Notes: generated by a model not told the origin, from the sequence alone. Positions 6,580 through 14,803 are shown, counted from the first letter of the stretch. The stretch: DNA of 27,570 nucleotides from an uncultured Atopobiaceae bacterium (GCA_947626465.1 CANQSI010000005.1:1-27570), one strand, 5' to 3'. Program-made: numbers and translations.

Positions 6580-7029
6580 GTGGCTGACCTTACTTCAGGC
6601 GAAACCACCATATTTCTCGTGTTGCCGGCGACAGTGGAGACGCTGCCCGACGTCGTGAACGCGCTGAGCGAGGGGCTCGAGGAGCACGGATGCCCGCACC
6701 CCACGGTGGATCGGCTGGTCGTGGCCGTGGAGGAGCTCTACGTGAACGTGGCGCACTACGCCTACCCCGAGGACGAGCGCCCAGGCGAGGCGCGCGTGAC
6801 GATCGAGTTCTCCGGAAACGACGACGAGGGCCACTGCGTGGCGGTGACGATCGAAGACGAGGGAATCCCGTTCGACCCCGTGGCCAAGAAGGACCCCACG
6901 CTCCCGCACTCGGTGGAGGAAGTGAAGATCGGCGGCCTCGGCATCCTCATGGTGAAGCGCATGACCGACACCTTCACCTACGAGCGCCGCGGTGACTCGA
7001 ACGTCACCACCATCACGAAGTGCTGGTAG
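6580..7029 (+). CDS. RsbW/SpoIIAB-like anti-sigma factor serine kinase (HATPase_c_2)
   Basis: The 149-residue GHKL-fold ATPase carries the N-box EELYVNVAHYAY (Glu51-Glu52, Asn56), the G1 box IEDEGIPFDP (about 91-100) and the G2 box GGLGILMVKRMTD (118-130). No extra domain is present and length is normal for RsbW/SpoIIAB. I chose the GTG at 6580 because AAGGGA (6568-6573) sits 6 bases before it. ATGs at 6565 and 6550 have poorly placed or no ribosome sites but cannot be excluded. By family knowledge it binds a sigma factor or other partner and phosphorylates STAS proteins on serine. Two STAS genes are divergent from it, so this is a compact partner-switching module. Its client is not encoded in the window. 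Confidence 0.88.
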   Translation: MADLTSGETTIFLVLPATVETLPDVVNALSEGLEEHGCPHPTVDRLVVAVEELYVNVAHYAYPEDERPGEARVTIEFSGNDDEGHCVAVTIEDEGIPFDPVAKKDPTLPHSVEEVKIGGLGILMVKRMTDTFTYERRGDSNVTTITKCW

Positions 7030-7103
7030 GCGCGCTTTCGTAAGGCACGGTATCTCTCGGTACCCTCGATATACTTGTGCGCGGTCTTTGGGAGAGATCG
7101 TGC

Positions 7104-9149
7104 ATGAGAGTGGAGCGCGTGGCGAAAACCCACATCCATAGCGCACGGCCCGAGCGGGCCGACTTCGCATGGGCGCTGCTCGGCGCGCTTGCGTGCTCGG
7201 CGCTTGCGTGCCGCGCGGCCTACGCGTACGTGGATCCTTCGGTGGTCACCTACACCATCCAAGCCGTGGCCGGCGTGGCGGTGGCGCTCGGGGCGGTGCT
7301 CGGCGTGGTCGTGAGGCGAAGCCGCCGCTTCATCTTCAAGGTCTTCCACATCGACGAAAACGCGAACAAGGCGAAAGACCCGCAGGTACACCGCATGGAG
7401 GCGCCCGGCGCGAATGCGCGCGCGAAGGCCGACGAGGAGGCCCGCGAGCTCGCGCGCGCCCTCGCCGAGGGGCGCCCCGCGAAGCGGCTCGGCTGGCCCA
7501 CGCGCTTCCTGCGCGCGCTTCTGGCCTCGGCCTTCCTCATCTTCACGCTCCTCGTGTTCTGTCCGCTCGAGGTGGTCGCGGCGAGCTCGGGGAGCCTCCT
7601 CTTCGGGTTCTTCGACATCACGAGCCTCGTGGTCCTCATGGGCGTGGTGCTCACGCTCGCCCTCGTCTTCGCCATCTCCTTCGTGCGCGGCCGCGCCTTC
7701 GACGTCGTGCTCACGCTCGTGGTGGCCATCGGCATCTGCGGCTACGTGCAGGCGCTCTTCATGAACGCATCGCTGCCGGACGCCGACGGCCAACACCTCG
7801 ACCTCGCGAAGCACCTCGACATCACGATCGTGAGTACGCTCGTGTGGGCGGCCATCATCTGCGCCTTCCTCGTGTTCAACGCGAAGCGCACCGCGCCCTC
7901 CCGCGCGCTCGTTCTGAGCTTGAGCGCGGCGCTCCTCGTGGTGCAGGGCGTGTCGATGGTGGGCATCGCGCAGGAGGAGCAGGCCGAGCTCGACGCCGAG
8001 GTGGCGAGCGCCGGCGGCACGGTGGCCATGACCACCTACGGCATCAACGAAGTCGGCCGCGAGGCCAACGTGGTGGTCTTCGTGCTCGACATGTTCGACA
8101 CGCGCGTGCTCGACGAGGCGATGGCGGACGATCCGAGCATCTTCGACGACTACACGGGCTTCACGTGGTATCGCAACTCCACCGGCTCGCTCATCCCCAC
8201 GGCCCACGCCATCCCCTACCTCATCACCGGCGTCATGCCCGAGCACGGCGAGTCCTACGAGGACTACTCCACGCGCCGCTACGAGGAGAGCACGCTGCTC
8301 GATGACATCCAAAGCCAGGGCTTTGAGATGACGTTTTATTCCGATTCCCTCAACGAGGTGGCGCTCGAGCCCTATGGCGAAAACCTCGTTCCGGTGGAAG
8401 CGCATAGGGTGGACGGCGAGGCCCTCTGGCCGCTGCTCGCGAAGGTGGGGCTCTATCGCGACGGGCCGTGGATCTTGAAGCCGCTCTTCTGGTTCTACAC
8501 GAACCAGCTGAACAAGACGACGGCGGACAACTACGTGATGGACGACGCGGGCTACCTCGCCACGCTGCGCGAAGAGGGTCTTTCGTTCTCGAAGAACGCG
8601 AGCAAGGCCTACCGCTTCATCCACCTCCACGGCGACCACTGGCCCTACGTGATGAGCAAGGAGGGCGAGCTCGTCTCGGAGGACGAGTCGAGCCAGCTCG
8701 AGCAGGCCGAGGGCTCCATCCTCATGGTGGGCGAGTACCTGCAGGAGCTGAAGCGCCTCGGCATCTACGACCAGACCACGGTGATCGTCACCTCCGACCA
8801 CGGCGAGTGGTACATCGCGGAAGCGCCGCTCGAGCGTCCTTCGACGCCCATCCTCCTCGTGAAGCCCGCCGAGACGCCCGAGGAGGCCGCGGAGCCGCTG
8901 GAGATCTCCGAGGCGCCCACGGGGCACGTGGACCTGCCGGCCACGATCATCGACGCGGTGGGGGGCGACAGCACGGCCTACGGCACCACGGTGCAGGAGG
9001 TGGAGGAGGGGCCGCGCGATCGCTATTACTGGATGACCACGTACTACCCCGAGGGCGACTACCACTCCTGGGACGAGTACGTGATCAACGGCGACTCGCA
9101 GGACATCGGGAACTGGCACCTCACCGGCGAGGAGATCGTCTACAAGTAG
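7104..9149 (+). CDS. Membrane-anchored sulfatase/LtaS-like phosphotransferase-fold enzyme
   Basis: The protein has 681 residues from the ATG at 7104, which GGGAGAG precedes at good spacing. An N-terminal hydrophobic segment carries AYVDPSVVTYTIQAVAGV, a motif seen in envelope polymer enzymes. A basic and acidic cytosolic stretch follows, then about five helices (roughly 140-300). The alkaline-phosphatase-superfamily domain is extracytoplasmic: VVVFVLDMFDT with metal-ligand-like Asp329, a candidate nucleophile Thr366 in SLIPTAHAIPYL, His509 and His512 in HLHGDHWPY, and DHGEWY (565-570). A Thr nucleophile, not the CxPxR of true sulfatases, points to LtaS-like phosphoglycerol or similar transfer. 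The true substrate is unknown. A glycosyltransferase follows 206 bp downstream, consistent with polymer or teichoic-acid-like work. Confidence 0.8.
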   Translation: MRVERVAKTHIHSARPERADFAWALLGALACSALACRAAYAYVDPSVVTYTIQAVAGVAVALGAVLGVVVRRSRRFIFKVFHIDENANKAKDPQVHRMEAPGANARAKADEEARELARALAEGRPAKRLGWPTRFLRALLASAFLIFTLLVFCPLEVVAASSGSLLFGFFDITSLVVLMGVVLTLALVFAISFVRGRAFDVVLTLVVAIGICGYVQALFMNASLPDADGQHLDLAKHLDITIVSTLVWAAIICAFLVFNAKRTAPSRALVLSLSAALLVVQGVSMVGIAQEEQAELDAEVASAGGTVAMTTYGINEVGREANVVVFVLDMFDTRVLDEAMADDPSIFDDYTGFTWYRNSTGSLIPTAHAIPYLITGVMPEHGESYEDYSTRRYEESTLLDDIQSQGFEMTFYSDSLNEVALEPYGENLVPVEAHRVDGEALWPLLAKVGLYRDGPWILKPLFWFYTNQLNKTTADNYVMDDAGYLATLREEGLSFSKNASKAYRFIHLHGDHWPYVMSKEGELVSEDESSQLEQAEGSILMVGEYLQELKRLGIYDQTTVIVTSDHGEWYIAEAPLERPSTPILLVKPAETPEEAAEPLEISEAPTGHVDLPATIIDAVGGDSTAYGTTVQEVEEGPRDRYYWMTTYYPEGDYHSWDEYVINGDSQDIGNWHLTGEEIVYK

Positions 9150-9301
9150 CGGCGCCTCGGGCGCGCTGCCTCGGGCGCGCTGGGCGCGCACTCGCTGCGG
9201 GCGCGCCGGCTCCGCGTGCCCCACGAAAGCGCCACGAACGTGGCAAGACTGTGATGCTCGGGCGCGAGGGCGAGACGTCCGAGGCGGACTGATACTCTTT
9301 G

Positions 9302-9321
9302 GCGAGGAGATCTCTCCTCGC
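9302..9321. promoter_or_regulatory. 20-bp inverted repeat upstream of the glycosyltransferase gene
   Basis: GCGAGGAGA (9302-9310) and TCTCCTCGC (9313-9321) form a perfect inverted repeat with a 2-nt centre. It lies 34 bases before the chosen start and just after a TACTCT that could be a -10, so an operator is possible. A hairpin in the leader is the alternative. Confidence 0.3.
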
Positions 9322-9355
9322 TGCACGCCCCAGGCCTTGGAGTTGCCCAGCCCCT

Positions 9356-10426
9356 ATGTCGCCCAAGAAGCCACAAGTGACGGTGATCATGCCGGCCTTC
9401 AACGTGGAGGCCTACGTGGCGCGCGCCGTGGAGAGCGTGCGAGCGCAAACCCTTCGCGACCTCGAGCTCATCGTGGTGGACGACGGCTCCACCGATCGCA
9501 CGGGGCGCATCGTCGATCGCATCGCCGAGCGCGACTGGCGCATCGAGGTCGTCCACACGCCCAACCAGGGCGCCCCCGCGGCGCGCAACCTCGCGCTCGA
9601 GCGTGCGCGGGGCAAGTGGATCGCCTTCTTCGACGCCGACGACTGGGCCGAGCCCACGATGCTCGCCGACGAGGTGGGCTTCGCCGAGGCCAACCACCTC
9701 GACCTCGTGGTGTGCGGCTTCGTCATCGAGACGCAGTGGGACGAGGAGGGCTCGCGCCTCACCGAGGACAAGAACGTGCCCACGCGCGTGTACTCCGGCC
9801 AGCGCGACTTCCGCATGGCCGCGCACGAGCTCTTCGACGAGAACCTCCTCTACACCCCGTGGAACAAGCTCTTCTCCGCCGCGCGCATCCGCGAGCTGGC
9901 CCTCCGCTTCAAGGACACCTTCTGGGACGACTTCCCGTTCGTGCTCGACTACATCCGCGACGTGGAGCGCGTGGGCGTGCTCGAGCACTGCTACTACCAC
10001 TTCCAGCGCACGCGCGCCGAGAGCGAGACGAGCAAGTGGCGCCCGAACATGTATGAGAAGCGCGAGGAGGAGCACGAGTGGATGCTCGACCTCTTCGAGC
10101 ACTGGGGCCTCACGAACGATCCCGCGAGCTGGGAGATGGTGCAGCGCCGCTACATCGAGCGCCTCGTGGGCTGCATCGAGAACGTCTGCGAGCCGGCCTG
10201 CACGCTCGAGGCCGACGAGCGCAAGGAGCTCGTGCGGCAGATGATCTCCTCCGAGCGCGCGCAGCAGGCCGTGGCCGAGGCCAAGCCGCGCTCCACGATG
10301 ATGCGCGTGATGCTCTGGCCCATCCGCCGCCAGGACGTGAACCTCGCTTTGAACGAGGGTCGCTTCATCGCCTTCGTGAAGCGCCACAACGCCCGCATGT
10401 TCTCCTCGCTCAAAGCGAGCCGCTAA
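9356..10426 (+). CDS. Family 2 (GT-A) glycosyltransferase
   Basis: The 356-residue enzyme begins PQVTVIMPAFNVEAYVARAV and has the nucleotide-binding VVDDGSTDRTG (Asp42-Asp43), NQGAPAARNLAL, and FFDADDWAEP with the DxD-type DADD at 93-96. The tail WNKLFSAARIRE... FWDDFPFVLDYIRD... CYYHFQRTR is typical of GT2 enzymes of capsule or wall polysaccharide synthesis. No membrane helix is clear, so it acts at the cytosolic side. The start at ATG 9356 is chosen on domain layout; the ribosome site is weak (TTGGAG about 14 bases away), and a TTG at 9299 would add a basic, non-conserved extension. Donor and acceptor cannot be told. It follows an LtaS-like enzyme on the same strand. Confidence 0.88.
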   Translation: MSPKKPQVTVIMPAFNVEAYVARAVESVRAQTLRDLELIVVDDGSTDRTGRIVDRIAERDWRIEVVHTPNQGAPAARNLALERARGKWIAFFDADDWAEPTMLADEVGFAEANHLDLVVCGFVIETQWDEEGSRLTEDKNVPTRVYSGQRDFRMAAHELFDENLLYTPWNKLFSAARIRELALRFKDTFWDDFPFVLDYIRDVERVGVLEHCYYHFQRTRAESETSKWRPNMYEKREEEHEWMLDLFEHWGLTNDPASWEMVQRRYIERLVGCIENVCEPACTLEADERKELVRQMISSERAQQAVAEAKPRSTMMRVMLWPIRRQDVNLALNEGRFIAFVKRHNARMFSSLKASR

Positions 10427-10597
10427 CGCAAATCTGTGAACCTCGAGAAGACGCTCGGCTGGGGGGTCAAACCTCGACCACGCGGCGGCTTCGACGTGCG
10501 ACAATGAGCGGGAGTACAGCCTGTCAAATACCCGCGAGCTCGCGTCTCGCGCCGGCTTCGTGGGGTGTGCGAGGGAGATCGAGAGGAGACACGCTAC

Positions 10598-11434
10598 ATG
10601 TTCAAAATCCTCGAAAAGACGCAGTACTCGGAGAATGTGTACAAATTCCGAGTCCACGCGCCTCAGATGGCCAAGCATGCGCACGCTGGCCAATTTCTGA
10701 TGGTGCGCGCCAACGAGACCGGCGAGAGGGTGCCCTTCACCTTCGCCGACTGGAACGCCGAGGAAGGTTGGATCGAGTTCATCTTCATGGTGATCGGCAA
10801 GACCACCACCGACCTCTCCCAGCTGAACGCCGGCGACGAGATCGCCGACGTCGTGGGCCCGCTCGGCAAGCCCACGGAGATGGACAACGGCTCGTGGTGC
10901 GTCATCGGCGGCGGCGTCGGCCTCGCCATCGCGTACCCCGTGGCGCGCGCGCTCTGCGCCCAGGGCGCGAAGGTGCGCGTCATCATGGGTGCCCGTACGA
11001 AGGACCTGCTCCTGCTCGAGGACCAGTTCCGTGAGCTCCCGCTCGAGAACCTCTACATCACCACCGACGATGGCTCCTACGGCGAGAAGGGCGTTGTCAC
11101 CCAGCCGCTCGAGCGCCTCTGCATCGACCACGAGATCGAGCACGTCTTCGCCGTGGGTCCCGTGCCCATGATGAAGTTCTCCGCGCTCACCTGCGCGAAG
11201 TACGACATGCCGATCATCGCCTCGCTGAACCCCATCATGGTGGACGGCACGGGCATGTGCGGCTGCTGCCGCGTCGAGGTGGACGGCAAGACGAAGTTCG
11301 CCTGCGTCGACGGCCCCGATTTCGATGCCACGAAGGTCAACTGGGCAGACCTCTCCGCTCGCCAAGCGTCGTATCGCGCTGAGGAAGCCACTGCCATGGA
11401 GCACAGGAGGGAGACCTGCGCATGCCAGTCGTAA
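10598..11434 (+). CDS. Ferredoxin-NADP+ reductase-like subunit (NfnA/SudB/PyrK-type)
   Basis: The 278-residue flavoprotein has an FAD-binding domain (about 1-90, with GERVPFTFADW at 42-52), an NAD(P)-binding domain (from VIGGGVGLAIAYPVARAL, about 92-109) and a C-terminal [2Fe-2S]-binding segment with Cys231, Cys233, Cys234 and Cys246 (GMCGCCRVEVDG... FACVDGPDFD). It resembles the small subunit of NADH-dependent ferredoxin:NADP+ oxidoreductase (NfnA), sulfide dehydrogenase SudB and PyrK. Its stop overlaps the following GltA-like gene by 13 bp, which strongly suggests one enzyme complex. The ATG at 10598 has GAGAGGAG at 10581-10588. Electron bifurcation is known for some NfnAB but is an inference here. 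Confidence 0.9.
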   Translation: MFKILEKTQYSENVYKFRVHAPQMAKHAHAGQFLMVRANETGERVPFTFADWNAEEGWIEFIFMVIGKTTTDLSQLNAGDEIADVVGPLGKPTEMDNGSWCVIGGGVGLAIAYPVARALCAQGAKVRVIMGARTKDLLLLEDQFRELPLENLYITTDDGSYGEKGVVTQPLERLCIDHEIEHVFAVGPVPMMKFSALTCAKYDMPIIASLNPIMVDGTGMCGCCRVEVDGKTKFACVDGPDFDATKVNWADLSARQASYRAEEATAMEHRRETCACQS

Positions 11435-12831
11435 ACGGCAAGTACGTTCCCAATCCCAAGGCGCCTCGCGTCGCCGCCAATGAGGAGCCGGCGTACGAGC
11501 GCGCGAAGGACTTCCGTCCCGTCGATACGGGCTACACCATCGAGAACGCGCTCGAGGAGGCCAACCGCTGCCTCGACTGCAAGCGCCCGAAGTGCGTCGA
11601 GGGCTGCCCCGTGGGCATCAACATCCCGAAGTTCATCGAGAAGATCCGCGAGGAGGACTTCGGCGGCGGCCTCGACGTCATCCGCGAATCGAACCTCCTG
11701 CCCTCCGTGTGCGGCCGCGTGTGCCCACAGGAGAGCCAGTGCGAGGGCCAGTGCGTCGTGGGCATCAAGAACGACCCCATCGCCATCGGCCAGCTCGAGC
11801 GCTTCCTCGGCGACATGGCCGGCGAGGTGGGCTCCACGCCCAAGGTGAAGCCGAAGAACGGCAAGAAGGTCGCCGTCGTGGGCTCCGGCCCCTCCGGCAT
11901 CGCCTGCGCGGCCGAGCTCGCCCGCGAGGGCTTCGAGGTCACCATCTTCGAGGCCTTCTTCACCGGCGGCGGCGTGCTCACCTACGGCATCCCCGAGTTC
12001 CGCCTTCCCAAGGCCATCGTGAAGCGCGAGATTGAGGGCCTGAAGGACCTCGGCGTGGAGATCGTCTACGACGCGGTCGTGGGCCGCTGGACCGACGCCG
12101 ACGAGCTCTTCAACGAGAAGGGCTACGACGCCATGTACATGGCCGTGGGCGCGGGCCTGCCGAAGTTCCTGAACATCCCGGGCGAGAACCTCCCCGGCGT
12201 CTTCTGCGCGAACGAGTACCTCACCCGCGTGAACCTCATGAAGGCGAACAAGTTCCCCGAGTACGACACCCCCACCAAGCACGGCAAGCACGTGCTCGTC
12301 TTCGGCGGCGGCAACGTGGCCATGGACGCCGCGCGCACCGCGCTTCGCCTCGGCGCCGACAAGGTCATCCTCGCGTATCGCCGCACGAAGGCCGAGATGC
12401 CGGCCCGTCTGGCCGAGGTGCACCACGCCGAGGAGGAGGGCGTGGAGATCATGGAGCTCGTGAACCCGCTCGAGTTCATCGCCGACGAGAGCGGCTTCGT
12501 CTCCAAGGTGCGCCTGCAGCGCATGGAGCTTGGCGAGCCGGACGACTCCGGCCGTCGTCGCCCCGTGCCCGTGGAGGGCTCGGACTTCGAGATCGACTGC
12601 GACCTCGCCGTCACGGCCATCGGCACGAACGCGAACCCGTTCGCCGGCATGGCGGGCGACGTCGAGCTCAACCGCTGGGGCTACATCGAGACCGACGCCG
12701 ACGGGCGCACCTCCAACCCGAAGATCTGGGCTGGCGGCGACATCGTCACCGGCGCGGCCACGGTCATCCTCGCCATGGGCGCCGGCAAGCAAGCCGCAGC
12801 CTCGATTAAGCAGACGCTGCTGGGCGAATAA
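11422..12831 (+). CDS. gltA: NADPH-dependent glutamate synthase small-subunit-like flavoprotein (GltA/NfnB/SudA-type)
   Basis: The protein has 469 residues. The N-terminal Fer4_20-type domain contains eight cysteines for two [4Fe-4S] clusters (50, 53, 58, 62 and 97, 101, 107, 111). An FAD site follows, KVAVVGSGPSGIACAAELA (about 149-167), then an NADP site VLVFGGGNVAMDAARTALRL with a basic YRRTKAEMPAR stretch, and a final IWAGGDIVTGAATVILAMGAGKQAA. This is the layout shared by GltA (homotetrameric glutamate synthase) and NfnB/SudA. Because an FNR-like subunit overlaps its start, the Nfn/sulfide dehydrogenase role is more likely than a glutamate synthase; no large GltB subunit is present. AGGAGGGAG lies just upstream of the ATG. 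An intrinsic terminator follows. Confidence 0.9.
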   Translation: MPVVNGKYVPNPKAPRVAANEEPAYERAKDFRPVDTGYTIENALEEANRCLDCKRPKCVEGCPVGINIPKFIEKIREEDFGGGLDVIRESNLLPSVCGRVCPQESQCEGQCVVGIKNDPIAIGQLERFLGDMAGEVGSTPKVKPKNGKKVAVVGSGPSGIACAAELAREGFEVTIFEAFFTGGGVLTYGIPEFRLPKAIVKREIEGLKDLGVEIVYDAVVGRWTDADELFNEKGYDAMYMAVGAGLPKFLNIPGENLPGVFCANEYLTRVNLMKANKFPEYDTPTKHGKHVLVFGGGNVAMDAARTALRLGADKVILAYRRTKAEMPARLAEVHHAEEEGVEIMELVNPLEFIADESGFVSKVRLQRMELGEPDDSGRRRPVPVEGSDFEIDCDLAVTAIGTNANPFAGMAGDVELNRWGYIETDADGRTSNPKIWAGGDIVTGAATVILAMGAGKQAAASIKQTLLGE

Positions 12832-12868
12832 CAAGCCCGACGCTGCGGCTTTCCATAGCACGATCGGA

Positions 12869-12899
12869 ACCGCCTGCGGTATCCCCGCAGGCGGTTTTT
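12869..12899 (+). terminator. Rho-independent terminator after the GltA-like gene
   Basis: ACCGCCTGCGG (12869-12879) pairs perfectly with CCGCAGGCGGT (12885-12895) around a 5-nt loop, and T5 covers 12895-12899. It lies 38 bases past the stop. This is the clearest terminator in the window. Confidence 0.93.
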
Positions 12900-12905
12900 C
12901 TATCC

Positions 12906-13171
12906 ATGGCCATGTAGCCACCTCAGCCGCCCGACATGTGGTGCGTAGCGCTTTCCGCCGCCTTTTCATCCGCGTAGGGCTCTCGGCCGCCCCACGTATT
13001 TGCCATGTAGACCTTTCCGCCGCCCAGAAGTGTCCTTCGCGCGCCTCGGAAGTGGCATGTAGCACTCTCCGCCGCCCTTTCGGGGCGGCTGAGGGGTCTT
13101 TATGCCAAATTGCAGGGCGGCTGAGAGGGCTAGGCGTCAGAAAAGGCGGCGGAGAGGGCTCTATGGCATGG
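12906..13171 (-). repeat. Composite intergenic repeat element, copy 2
   Basis: It has the same unit pattern as copy 1 but the reverse orientation. Reversed units (GTAGCCACCTCAGCCGCC, CGTAGCGCTTTCCGCCGCC, CGTAGGGCTCTCGGCCGCC) lead to an asymmetric core at about 13028-13066, then the short hairpin CCGCCCTTTCGGGGCGG (about 13071-13087), then forward units ending AAAAGGCGGCGGAGAGGGCT. It starts a few bases after the terminator and ends about 108 bases before thiD, so it could affect thiD expression. Confidence 0.78.
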
Positions 13172-13278
13172 ATCGTACGCGCGTGTGCTTTGCCGTGAGC
13201 CCAGTGCGCGCTCAAGGGAAAGAGGCTAAGGTGGTGCGCGGCATGAACTCCCTGTTCCATCTCGATGGAAGGACCCCT

Positions 13279-14100
13279 ATGAAGAAACCGACTGCGCTCA
13301 CGATCGCGGGAAGCGATACCTCCGGCGGTGCCGGCATCCAGGCCGACCTCAAGACCATGACGATGAACGGCGTCTTCGCGATGAGCGCCATCACCGCGCT
13401 CACGGCGCAGAACACCACCGGCGTCACCGGCATCTTCGACGTCACGCCCGAGTTCCTCGGGCAGGAGATCGACGCCGTCTTCGAGGACATTCGCCCCGAC
13501 GCCGTGAAGGTGGGGATGGTCTCCGCTTCGCCGCTCATCGAGGTCATCGCGGAGCGCCTCACCCGCTACGAGGCAGAGAACATCGTGGTAGATCCCGTGA
13601 TGGTGGCCACGAGCGGCGCGAAGCTCATCTCAGACGACGCCATCGCCACGCTCATCACGCGCCTGCTGCCGCTCGCGAAGGTGATCACGCCGAACATCCC
13701 CGAGGCCGAGGTCCTTCTCGGGCGCGAAGAGCAAATCCGCAGCGAGCGGGCCATGGAAGCCGCGGCGCGCGAGATCGGCGAGACGATCGGGTGCGCCGTG
13801 CTCGTGAAGGGCGGCCACCAGACGGCCGACGCGAATGACCTCCTCTTCGACCCCGCCACCGGCAAGCACACGTGGTTCCGCGGCGAGCGCATCGACAACC
13901 CGAACACCCACGGCACCGGCTGCACGCTCTCAAGCGCCATCGCCGCGAACCTCGCCAAGGGCTTTGACCTCGAAGAATCCATCCGTCGCGCCAAGGACTA
14001 CATCTCCGGCGCCCTCGCCGCCATGCTCGACCTCGGCGCTGGATCGGGCCCTATGGACCACGCCTTCGCGTTGAGTGGCAAGTATACCGAGTGCGCATGA
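13279..14100 (+). CDS. thiD: Hydroxymethylpyrimidine (phosphate) kinase
   Basis: ThiD phosphorylates HMP and HMP-P to HMP-PP for thiamin synthesis. The 273-residue protein begins KKPTALTIAGSDTSGGAGIQADLK and continues with ALTAQNTTGV, DAVKVGMV, VVDPVMVATSGAKL, TPNIPEAEVLLG, VLVKGGHQ and the anion-hole/catalytic NTHGTGCTLSSAIAANLAKG. All are diagnostic of the ribokinase-fold ThiD family at normal length. The ATG at 13279 has GGAAGGA 6 bases before it; longer upstream frames run through repeat element 2 and are not protein. It is separated from thiM-thiE, which face it on the other strand beyond an unknown gene. No THI-box riboswitch is recognisable upstream. Confidence 0.95.
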   Translation: MKKPTALTIAGSDTSGGAGIQADLKTMTMNGVFAMSAITALTAQNTTGVTGIFDVTPEFLGQEIDAVFEDIRPDAVKVGMVSASPLIEVIAERLTRYEAENIVVDPVMVATSGAKLISDDAIATLITRLLPLAKVITPNIPEAEVLLGREEQIRSERAMEAAAREIGETIGCAVLVKGGHQTADANDLLFDPATGKHTWFRGERIDNPNTHGTGCTLSSAIAANLAKGFDLEESIRRAKDYISGALAAMLDLGAGSGPMDHAFALSGKYTECA

Positions 14101-14117
14101 GAGCCGACGCTGCGGCA

Positions 14118-14227
14118 CCCTGGGGCACCCAATCTGCGCGCGATTTTGAAGGCTCACGTACCTAAGTACGCTACGCCTCCAAAATCCCCCGCATCTCGGG
14201 CACCCCAGGGCGCCTCGCTGACTTTTT
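14118..14227 (+). terminator. Large nested inverted repeat with distal T5, possible thiD terminator
   Basis: Outer arms CCCTGGGG (14118-14125) and CCCCAGGG (14203-14210) are perfect. Middle arms GATTTTGAAGGC (14142-14153) and GCCTCCAAAATC (14175-14186) have one mismatch. The inner stem CGTAC/GTACG (14157-14161/14166-14170) has a CTAA loop. T5 lies at 14223-14227. It may terminate thiD or be a dispersed palindromic element. Confidence 0.4.
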
Positions 14228-14296
14228 GTCGTTCCCTAGCTCGACGAGGGTTGTAGGAAGAAAAAACGTGCTGTCTTTTGTCTGGGAGGAGCGCTG

Positions 14297-14803
14297 ATGG
14301 CTACGGAGAGGAAGATCCGCAAGGAGCTTGCCGAGCGTGCGGAGGTGTTGAGGGAGCAGGGGCTTGGCGAGCAGGTTGCGGGTTTTGTGGCAGAGGGCGA
14401 GCTCGTGGCTATCCGCTGCTGGGACTACTCCAACATCGGACCCGTGGCGGGCGCCTTCGCCGACCTGCGGATCCTCCAGGCGCTCCTTCGCCTGCAGGCT
14501 GAGCATCCAGGAGCTAGGCCCTACTACCTCTTCGACTACCACTGGCGCGAAGCCGACGAGCTCGACGAGGACGAGGAGTGCACGGATGAGGTCTCCATCC
14601 TCTACCTCGACGCGAACGAGGCGAAGTGGGAGGCCGATCGCGAGGCCCTCGCCGAGGGCGAGCCGCGCTACTTCGCCGTGCGCTTCGTGGACGAGGAGCT
14701 CGTGGGAGGCGATGGCGACTGCCTCGACTGCCTCGGCTCCCTCACCGCCTGGCACTCCGGCATCGGCGACGTCCTCGAGATCTCCTTCGAGGACGAGGAG
14801 TAG
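14297..14803 (+). CDS. Acidic protein of unknown function
   Basis: The 168-residue protein is strongly acidic toward the centre and C-terminus (ELDEDEECTDE, final FEDEE), with a basic helical N-terminus (ATERKIRKELAERAEVLREQGL). I do not recognise the family. Motifs that may help are EGELVAIRCWDYSNIGPVAGAFADLRILQALLR, a YYLFDYHWREAD segment and GDGDCLDCLGSL. There is no signal peptide or membrane segment, so it is probably cytosolic. GGGAGGAGC gives a good ribosome site for the ATG at 14297. It sits between thiD and the convergent thiE, with only 27 bases to the thiE stop, but nothing ties it to thiamin metabolism. Codon use matches its neighbours. Confidence 0.75.
   Translation: MATERKIRKELAERAEVLREQGLGEQVAGFVAEGELVAIRCWDYSNIGPVAGAFADLRILQALLRLQAEHPGARPYYLFDYHWREADELDEDEECTDEVSILYLDANEAKWEADREALAEGEPRYFAVRFVDEELVGGDGDCLDCLGSLTAWHSGIGDVLEISFEDEE

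Noticed and set aside
6978..9326. 782-codon antisense frame opposite the LtaS-like gene
   Set aside because: Same GC-driven shadow effect; the plus strand holds recognisable catalytic motifs.
13172..13278. TPP riboswitch before thiD
   Set aside because: No CTGAGA or conserved THI-box elements could be identified by eye; a covariance scan would be decisive.
14118..14210. tRNA gene suggested by a cloverleaf-like nested structure
   Set aside because: No TTCGA-type T-loop, no D-loop pattern and no acceptor stem length consistent with a tRNA.
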